Made by a program: the position numbers and the translations under genes | NCBI GenBank assembly: GCA_024681495.1 | Contig: JAILAS010000078.1 | Coordinates: forward strand, 1-23,734 | DNA from: Eubacterium sp. | Lineage (GTDB): Bacteria > Bacillota > Clostridia > Lachnospirales > Lachnospiraceae | Direction: 5' to 3' | Length of the DNA: 23,734 bases | Shown here: in pieces, positions 23,184 to 23,734 of the stretch | Layout of the letters: every line of letters begins with the position of its first letter | Numbering within the stretch: the stretch's first letter is position 1 | The notes under the pieces: generated by a model | The model's input: only the letters and a program-made list of their open reading frames with translations | Database searches by the model: none | Told to the model about the DNA's origin: nothing

Positions 23184-23734
23184 ATGTCGGTTCAGATTGT
23201 TGCGGGCCGCTCTGGGTCCGGAAAAACCACATTGTTATATAATGACTTGATAAAAGAGGCGATCGCTCATCCCGATCGTCTCTTTCTGGCAATTGTTCCC
23301 GAACAGTTTACTCTGGAGACCCAGAGGCGGCTCTCCGGGGCGCATCCCGGCGGCAGCCTGGTGAATGTCGATATTCTCAGCTTCGACCGCCTGGCGCACC
23401 GCCTTTTCGAGGAGGCCGGCGCGGGAGAGATGCCCGTATTAGACGACATCGCCAGGAGCTTTATCATACGCAGGATAATAGAGGAGAAGAAGGATTCCCT
23501 CGCTCTGCTCGCCAAGGGCGTGGACAGGATGGGATATCTCGACGAGATAAAGTCCTTCATCACCGAGCTCTCTCAGTACAGAGTCGATTCGGAAGATCTC
23601 TTAGACGCGGCGGAAGGTGCAGCTGGCGGTGCGCTCTCGCTGAAGCTTAAGGACCTCTCTGTCATCATGTCCTCTTTCGAGGATTTTCTGGCTGACAGGT
23701 ACATGACAGCAGCTACGAAGCTCGAGAAGGCTGC
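23184..23734 (+). CDS. addB: ATP-dependent helicase/nuclease subunit B, 5' part
   Basis: The first 183 codons of AddB; the frame is still open at the window end. AddAB (RexAB) is the Gram-positive counterpart of RecBCD: it processes double-strand breaks and makes Chi-dependent 3' tails for RecA. The N-terminus has Walker A GRSGSGKT (8-15) and the family's FLAIVPEQFTLETQ, NVDILSFDRLAHRLF and DRMGYLDEIKSFITEL. AAAGGG lies seven bases before the ATG, and the previous stop is two bases away. The C-terminal nuclease and iron-sulphur cysteines, and addA, lie beyond the window. Confidence 0.93.
   Translation, partial: MSVQIVAGRSGSGKTTLLYNDLIKEAIAHPDRLFLAIVPEQFTLETQRRLSGAHPGGSLVNVDILSFDRLAHRLFEEAGAGEMPVLDDIARSFIIRRIIEEKKDSLALLAKGVDRMGYLDEIKSFITELSQYRVDSEDLLDAAEGAAGGALSLKLKDLSVIMSSFEDFLADRYMTAATKLEKA

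Overview
The window looks like a chromosomal segment of a Gram-positive anaerobe in Clostridia, most likely Lachnospiraceae (inference from gene content, no search run). The pointers are a class III fructose-1,6-bisphosphatase, an AddB-type nuclease subunit, an archaeal-type aspartyl-tRNA synthetase joined to gatCAB, a eukaryotic-type HisA, a secreted protein ending in a lysine-rich repeat domain, and a short DUF5721-like protein. Base composition is fairly GC-rich, with heavy use of AGG, AAG, GAG and CTC codons. Coding density is high and no gap exceeds about 250 bases. I see no rRNA, tRNA, insertion sequence, phage gene or CRISPR array.

Layout. 1-147: an upstream terminator, then two strong stem-loops in the fbp leader. 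148-2121: fbp. 2311-4416 (minus): a secreted 5'-nucleotidase-like protein that converges on fbp over a bidirectional terminator. 4581-6176: guaB with a near-perfect promoter and its own bidirectional terminator. 6211-7068 (minus): an acidic, proline-rich hypothetical protein. Its promoter lies back to back with that of a RelB/DinJ-like antitoxin gene (7250), which is translationally coupled to hisA and dapF (7477-9077). 9168-15058: a phosphorelay locus with a 1539-residue hybrid kinase carrying two complete 1+7-TM sensor units, a LytTR response regulator and a free HPt protein. 15095-19872: aspS-gatC-gatA-gatB, a complete route to Asn-tRNA(Asn) and/or Gln-tRNA(Gln) by transamidation. 19915-22229: an atypical ClpX, a GIY-YIG protein and a DUF5721-like protein, tightly packed. 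22258-23181: an alpha/beta hydrolase. 23184-end: the start of addB, cut by the window edge.

How the genes fit together. Most of the window is housekeeping: gluconeogenesis, GMP synthesis, histidine and lysine/peptidoglycan precursors, tRNA charging, protein unfolding and DNA repair. The best candidate for something undescribed is the phosphorelay. Its kinase reads as a duplication of [TM - extracytoplasmic domain - 7TM - DHp helices]. The first copy keeps HATPase and receiver domains; the second has lost the phospho-accepting His (Val at the aligned position) and ends in an HPt domain whose close paralogue is encoded separately just downstream. Secondary points of interest are a ClpX lacking the RKH loop signature, a 5'-nucleotidase-like enzyme with Asp for the GNHE histidine, an antitoxin-like gene coupled to hisA rather than to a toxin, and an AspRS carrying both residues linked to non-discriminating tRNA recognition.
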